A stretch of 9,253 nucleotides of DNA from assembly GCF_938045465.1 (NCBI RefSeq), contig NZ_CALIBF010000151.1, forward strand, positions 1 through 9,253. Reading direction: 5' to 3'. How positions within the stretch are numbered: the stretch's first letter is position 1; each line of letters opens with the position of its first letter. This DNA is from an uncultured Campylobacter sp. (GTDB lineage: Bacteria; Campylobacterota; Campylobacteria; Campylobacterales; Campylobacteraceae). The notes beneath the pieces are model-generated. The model was not told the DNA's origin, ran no database searches, and saw nothing but the letters and a program-made list of their open reading frames with translations. Positions 5,450-9,253 of the stretch are shown here, piece after piece. The translations under genes were made by a program, and so were the position numbers.

Positions 5450-6578
5450 AAATTTCATCTCTCGCAATCGCGCTTGGAAGTCGCCCGAAAAACAGGTCGC
5501 TTCTAAGCTTCAAAAGCAAGCAGATAGCGATATCGGCGCTTTGTTCGCGGATGTAGTTTCGATCGCCTTTTAGATGAAATTCCCCGACGATCTGTTTGCC
5601 GCCCTGCTCCTTCGCGCCGATAAAGACCGTCCCTACGGGCTTTTGCGCGCTTCCGCCACCGGGGCCCGCGATACCGCTTACCGCGAGGGCAAAGCTCGCC
5701 CCGCTGCTTTGCAGCGCGCCCTCCAGCATCTCGCCCACGGTCTGCGCGCTTACCGCGCCGTAGCGTGCGAGCGTATCTTCGCCTACGTTGAGCCAGAGAT
5801 TTTTTATCTCGTTGGCGTAGCTTACGAGCGAACCATCGAAAACGTCGCTCACGCCCGCGACTGCGCCGAATTTTGCGGCGATGAGCCCTGCGGTGCAGCT
5901 TTCGGCAAAGGTGATCTTAGCGCCTATCTCGCGCAGTCTATCCACCACAAAGCCCATAAAATCGCCGCCTTCGATGTAGCAGCTCTCATAATACTTGCCG
6001 ACGCTTTGTAAAAACGCGTCCAGCGCTCCGAATTTCATCGCACTGGCGCGCACGAGCAGCAAAAAGGAGCAAGGCCTGCTGATCGTAAGCGAAATTTTAT
6101 AACTGATCGCAAGGCTTTCTAGGCGCTGCTTTACGCTTTCATATTCGCAATCGAATAGATAAAAGCTCTCGCCCGCGCTCGGCGCGTCTTGAAGGATCGG
6201 CGGCAGGCTCTGCAAGCAAAGCGCCTTGATCACGTTTACCGAGCAGCCTCTGACGTTTAGCAGGAAGCTGTTTTTCGCCACCGTGCGCGCCATCGAGGGC
6301 GCTAGGGTCTCTCCGTTTTTCAGCTCGAGCGAATCGAAAGAGAGCGTCGATAAAATTTTTCCGACGACCGCGTAGGCGGAGTTTGCCGCAAAGATCGTGA
6401 TAAAATCGTACGAATCGATCATCTTTTCAAGCGCGAAGGGCAAAACCTTATCGTTTTCGCTTAAGAATTTCAGATCGTCCATCCGCCCAAAAACTCGTTC
6501 ATAGCTGCGAGAAATATAGCTCATCAAAGCCGCGTCGTAGCGGATCTCCTCGCCGATTACAAGGATGATATTTTTCAT
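5448..6578 (-). CDS. cinA: CinA family protein with C-terminal NMN deamidase (PncC) domain
   Basis: 376 residues from the ATG at 6576-6578. The C-terminal part (about 207-358) is a clear CinA_C/PncC domain with AESCTAG at 225-231, SYANEIK at 253-259, VSGIAGPGGG at 300-309 and KPVGTVFIG at 313-321. Members deamidate nicotinamide mononucleotide to nicotinate mononucleotide and recycle pyridine nucleotides in the cytoplasm. The N-terminal 200 residues occupy the place of the MoCF-like domain of full-length CinA. They start plausibly (KNIILVIGEEI), but I cannot find the usual GDELL or TGGLGPT signatures, so this half is divergent and its activity doubtful. An in-frame ATG at 6603-6605 overlaps the -10 box and is rejected. 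The chosen ATG has GAGGG five bases upstream. The lipoprotein gene follows after 11 bases, so the two probably share a transcript. Confidence 0.88.
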   Translation of the reverse strand: MKNIILVIGEEIRYDAALMSYISRSYERVFGRMDDLKFLSENDKVLPFALEKMIDSYDFITIFAANSAYAVVGKILSTLSFDSLELKNGETLAPSMARTVAKNSFLLNVRGCSVNVIKALCLQSLPPILQDAPSAGESFYLFDCEYESVKQRLESLAISYKISLTISRPCSFLLLVRASAMKFGALDAFLQSVGKYYESCYIEGGDFMGFVVDRLREIGAKITFAESCTAGLIAAKFGAVAGVSDVFDGSLVSYANEIKNLWLNVGEDTLARYGAVSAQTVGEMLEGALQSSGASFALAVSGIAGPGGGSAQKPVGTVFIGAKEQGGKQIVGEFHLKGDRNYIREQSADIAICLLLKLRSDLFFGRLPSAIARDEI

Positions 6579-6603
6579 AAAGACCCTCATTAAATTTTCG
6601 CAC

Positions 6604-6612
6604 ATTATAGCA
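6604..6612 (-). promoter_or_regulatory. extended -10 promoter of the cinA-lipoprotein unit
   Basis: The minus strand reads TGCTATAAT, a perfect TATAAT (6604-6609) with the TGn extension. The implied start, near 6597, gives a leader of about 20 bases to the ATG at 6578. This argues against translation from the upstream ATG at 6605. Confidence 0.75.
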
Positions 6613-6624
6613 TAAACGCAGACT

Positions 6625-6642
6625 GCTCTTTCAGAGCTTTTT
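6625..6642 (+). other. small hairpin with T-run between cinA and ileS
   Basis: GCTCT (6625-6629) and AGAGC (6633-6637) form a five-pair stem with a three-base loop, followed by five Ts. On the plus strand it has the shape of a minimal intrinsic terminator. It lies between two divergent genes, where no plus-strand transcript is expected to end. It could be an operator, a leader attenuator if an ileS transcript starts further left, or chance. The ileS promoter itself is unclear; GATAAA at 6655-6660 is a weak -10 candidate. Confidence 0.3.
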
Positions 6643-6696
6643 AATGGCGTTTTGGATAAACTTCACAAATTTTTTAAGACACGAAAAGGTACAAAT

Positions 6697-9253
6697 ATGG
6701 ACTACAAAGATACTCTCTTTCTTCCTACGACGGATTTTGCGATGCGAGGCGCACTGCCGCAAAACGAACCTGCGCGGTTTAAGGCATGGTACGAGCAGCG
6801 TAAAATTTACGAAAAGATGAAAGCTAGGCGCAAGGGCGCAAGCGTCAGCTTCAATATCCACGACGGCCCTCCGTACGCTAACGGACACCTCCACATCGGC
6901 CACGCGCTGAATAAAATTTTAAAAGACATCATCACCAAAACCCATTATTTCTTCGGCGAGGAGATCCGCTACGTGCCGGGCTGGGACTGCCACGGTCTGC
7001 CGATCGAGCAGCAAGTAGAGATCAAACTAGGTGAGCAGAAAAAATCACTTTCAAAAGTGCAGATACGCGAGCTTTGCAGACAGCACGCCAAAGAGTTCAT
7101 CGACGTGCAGCGCAATGAATTTAAAGATATGGGGATTTTGGGCGACTGGGACGATCCGTATCTGACGCTAAAATTTGAATTTGAAGCTGAAATTTACAAA
7201 GCGCTCTGCCAAATCGCGAAAAAAGGAATTTTAATCGAGCGCTCAAAGCCCGTATTTTGGAGCTGGGCGGCAAAAAGCGCGCTCGCAGAAGCCGAGGTTG
7301 AATACAAAGACAAAGAGGACTACTCGATCTTCGTGGCGTTTGATCTAAGCAGTGAAGCGAACGCTAAAATCGGTGCGAAAGGCGCTAAAGCGGTCATCTG
7401 GACGACCACGCCTTGGACGCTGCCTGCAAACGGCGCGATATCTTTGAACCCGAATGAAATTTACGCACTGACGAGCGAAAATTTGATCCTAGCCAAACCT
7501 TTGGTCGAAAGCCTCGTAAATTTGGGCATCACGAAGGGCGAGATCGTAAAAGAATTTGGGGCCGCCGAGCTTGAGGGCTTAAACGCGATCAACCCGTTAA
7601 ACGATAGAGCTTCGAAATTTATCCTCGGCGAGCACGTTTTAATGGACGGCGGCACCGGGCTCGTGCATACGGCTCCGGGACACGGCGAGGACGATTATTT
7701 CGTAGGGCTTAAATACGGCATCGAAGTGCTGATGCCCGTGGATGAGGGCGGCTGTTTCGATCAAACTCTTAAAACCAAAAAACTCTTCCGCGCAGACGTC
7801 GTAGATGAGCTCGTGGGGATGCATATTTTCAAAGCAAACGAGAGAATTTTACAGATCCTAGGCCCCGCGCTTATAAAATCCGGCAAATTCGTCCACTCTT
7901 ATCCGCACTGCTGGCGCACGCACAAGCCGGTGATCTACCGCGCGACGAAGCAGTGGTTTATCGCAATGGACGAGCCTAAACTCAGCGGCAAAACGCTGCG
8001 CCAAGTAGCCCTTGAGGAGATCGGCAAGGTTAAATTTTATCCGCAAAGCGGCATCAACCGCCTTACCTCGATGATAGAAAACCGCCCCGATTGGTGTATT
8101 TCCCGCCAGAGGGACTGGGGCGTGCCGATAGCGTTTTTCCGCGATAAAAACACCAAAGAGCCGATTTTTGATGAAAAAATTTTAAATAATATCTACGAAA
8201 TTTTTAAGGCTAAGGGCGCGGATGCTTGGTGGCAGATGGAAATTTCGGAGCTTTTGCCTCAGGACAGCGGCTATAAGCCTGAAAATTTAGAAAAGGTGAT
8301 GGATATCTTAGACGTTTGGTTCGATAGCGGCTCGACGTGGAAAGCGGTGCTGCAAAGCGGCGTTTACGATGCGGGTAAATTCCCTGCGGATATGTATCTT
8401 GAGGGCAGCGACCAACACCGCGGCTGGTTTCAAAGCTCACTGCTTCTAAGCTGCGCGATTAACGAATGCGCGCCGTACAAGAGCATCCTCACGCACGGAT
8501 TTACCGTCGATGAGAAGGGCCAAAAGATGAGTAAATCAGTCGGAAACGTCGTCTATCCGCAAGAGGTCGCAAAGAGCCACGGCGTTGAAATTTTACGCCT
8601 GTGGGTCGCGATGAGCGATTATTCGACCGATCTAAAGATCAGCGACAATATCCTAAAGCAGGTAAGCGAGCAGTACCGCAAGATCCGAAATACTATAAGA
8701 TTTATGCTCGCAAGCACCAGTGATTTAAATGAGATCGAGACGAGCAATTTTACGCGGCTTGACCGCTGGATCCTAACGCGCGCGGCAAACGCCTTTGCGA
8801 GCGCGGAAGCGGCGTTTAGAAACTATGATTTTTCAAAAGGCTTCAACGCCTTGCTAAATTTCTTAAGCGCCGATTTGAGCGGAATTTATCTTGATATCTG
8901 CAAAGATAGGCTCTACTGCGACGCACCCGACGAACCGCGCCGCAGAAGCGCGCAAAGCGCGATCGCGCTGATCACGCGAGCGCTACTGCCTCTAATCGCG
9001 CCTACGCTAACCTACACGATCGACGAAGTGATGCAGTTTGCGCCGAGTATCATCAAAGAGGGCAAGGAAGACGTTTTCGATCTGACATATAAGCCGATAG
9101 AATTTGACGATTTTCTAGAATTTGACGAAATTTTGATCAAATCGAGGGAGAAATTTTTCGAGCTTATCGACGCGCTGAAAAAGGATAAGATCATCAAATC
9201 GACGCTTGAGCTAGTTTTGCAGACGAGCTCGAACGAAATTTTATCAAACGACA
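6697..9253 (+). CDS. ileS: isoleucyl-tRNA synthetase, C-terminus cut by window edge
   Basis: A cytoplasmic class I aminoacyl-tRNA synthetase that charges tRNA-Ile. 852 codons are present and open at the right edge. Family members are usually about 915-940 residues, so only the last 60-90 residues, including any C-terminal zinc site, are missing. Visible motifs are HIGH (66-69, in GHLHIGHALNK) and WTTTPWTLPAN (235-245) of the CP1 editing domain. Its second editing segment GTGLVHTAPGHGEDD is at 319-333. DWCISRQRDWG is at 465-475, WFDSGS at 541-546 and KMSKS at 610-614. The Asp-rich end of the editing motif is intact, so valine proofreading should work. The anticodon-binding helical domain follows from about residue 650. 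AAAGG at 6685-6689 sits seven bases ahead of the ATG. The gene is divergent from cinA across a 118-bp gap. Confidence 0.97.
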   Translation, partial: MDYKDTLFLPTTDFAMRGALPQNEPARFKAWYEQRKIYEKMKARRKGASVSFNIHDGPPYANGHLHIGHALNKILKDIITKTHYFFGEEIRYVPGWDCHGLPIEQQVEIKLGEQKKSLSKVQIRELCRQHAKEFIDVQRNEFKDMGILGDWDDPYLTLKFEFEAEIYKALCQIAKKGILIERSKPVFWSWAAKSALAEAEVEYKDKEDYSIFVAFDLSSEANAKIGAKGAKAVIWTTTPWTLPANGAISLNPNEIYALTSENLILAKPLVESLVNLGITKGEIVKEFGAAELEGLNAINPLNDRASKFILGEHVLMDGGTGLVHTAPGHGEDDYFVGLKYGIEVLMPVDEGGCFDQTLKTKKLFRADVVDELVGMHIFKANERILQILGPALIKSGKFVHSYPHCWRTHKPVIYRATKQWFIAMDEPKLSGKTLRQVALEEIGKVKFYPQSGINRLTSMIENRPDWCISRQRDWGVPIAFFRDKNTKEPIFDEKILNNIYEIFKAKGADAWWQMEISELLPQDSGYKPENLEKVMDILDVWFDSGSTWKAVLQSGVYDAGKFPADMYLEGSDQHRGWFQSSLLLSCAINECAPYKSILTHGFTVDEKGQKMSKSVGNVVYPQEVAKSHGVEILRLWVAMSDYSTDLKISDNILKQVSEQYRKIRNTIRFMLASTSDLNEIETSNFTRLDRWILTRAANAFASAEAAFRNYDFSKGFNALLNFLSADLSGIYLDICKDRLYCDAPDEPRRRSAQSAIALITRALLPLIAPTLTYTIDEVMQFAPSIIKEGKEDVFDLTYKPIEFDDFLEFDEILIKSREKFFELIDALKKDKIIKSTLELVLQTSSNEILSND

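Noticed and set aside
5574..6011. Plus-strand frame of 145 codons opposite cinA
   Set aside because: It lies opposite the intact NMN deamidase domain and has no supporting start signal.
6579..6605. Longer CinA start at 6605 (nine extra residues)
   Set aside because: The ATG overlaps the TATAAT box, so the transcript would begin downstream of it. The ATG at 6576-6578 has a GAGGG ribosome site and begins with a typical first strand.

Overview
The window looks like chromosomal DNA from a Campylobacter, most likely one of the moderate-GC oral species such as the C. gracilis / C. showae / C. rectus group. This is inferred from the gene content, from roughly half-GC coding sequence, and from AAATTTTA-like words scattered through genes and gaps. 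No database was searched, so the species is a guess. Everything left of about 6.6 kb reads on the minus strand. ileS reads on the plus strand and runs off the right edge.

Layout from left to right. Positions 1-668 hold the first 222 codons of an unrecognised minus-strand gene cut by the window edge. A gap of about 400 bp follows, with an imperfect inverted repeat. Then comes a two-gene pyrimidine operon transcribed pyrB then pyrC (3279 to 1073), whose genes overlap by 4 bp (ATGA). Upstream of pyrB lies an AT-word-rich gap that also holds a convincing intrinsic terminator for the next gene to the right. That gene encodes a small flavodoxin-fold NAD(P)H oxidoreductase (3559-4089) with its own TATAAT promoter. 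Next is a stretch of about 560 bp that contains decayed copies of the 3' end of the neighbouring lipoprotein gene. The lipoprotein gene (4648-5436) starts with TTG directly behind cinA (5448-6578). The cinA promoter, an extended -10, faces away from ileS (6697 to the edge).

The recognised genes are housekeeping: aspartate carbamoyltransferase and dihydroorotase for UMP synthesis, a CinA-type protein with an NMN deamidase domain, and isoleucyl-tRNA synthetase. I see no phage, insertion sequence, CRISPR array, secretion system, tRNA or rRNA.

The unusual part is the lipoprotein gene and its downstream flank. The predicted signal peptide is preceded by about 60 residues with no alternative start codon. 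The protein carries nine copies of a [Q/R]-N-[F/S] motif, mostly written with AAATTTT-like DNA words. Its last 100 or so bases are repeated, decayed, at a constant 172 bp offset downstream. I do not find a clear new multi-gene system. The lipoprotein locus is the best candidate for something undescribed.
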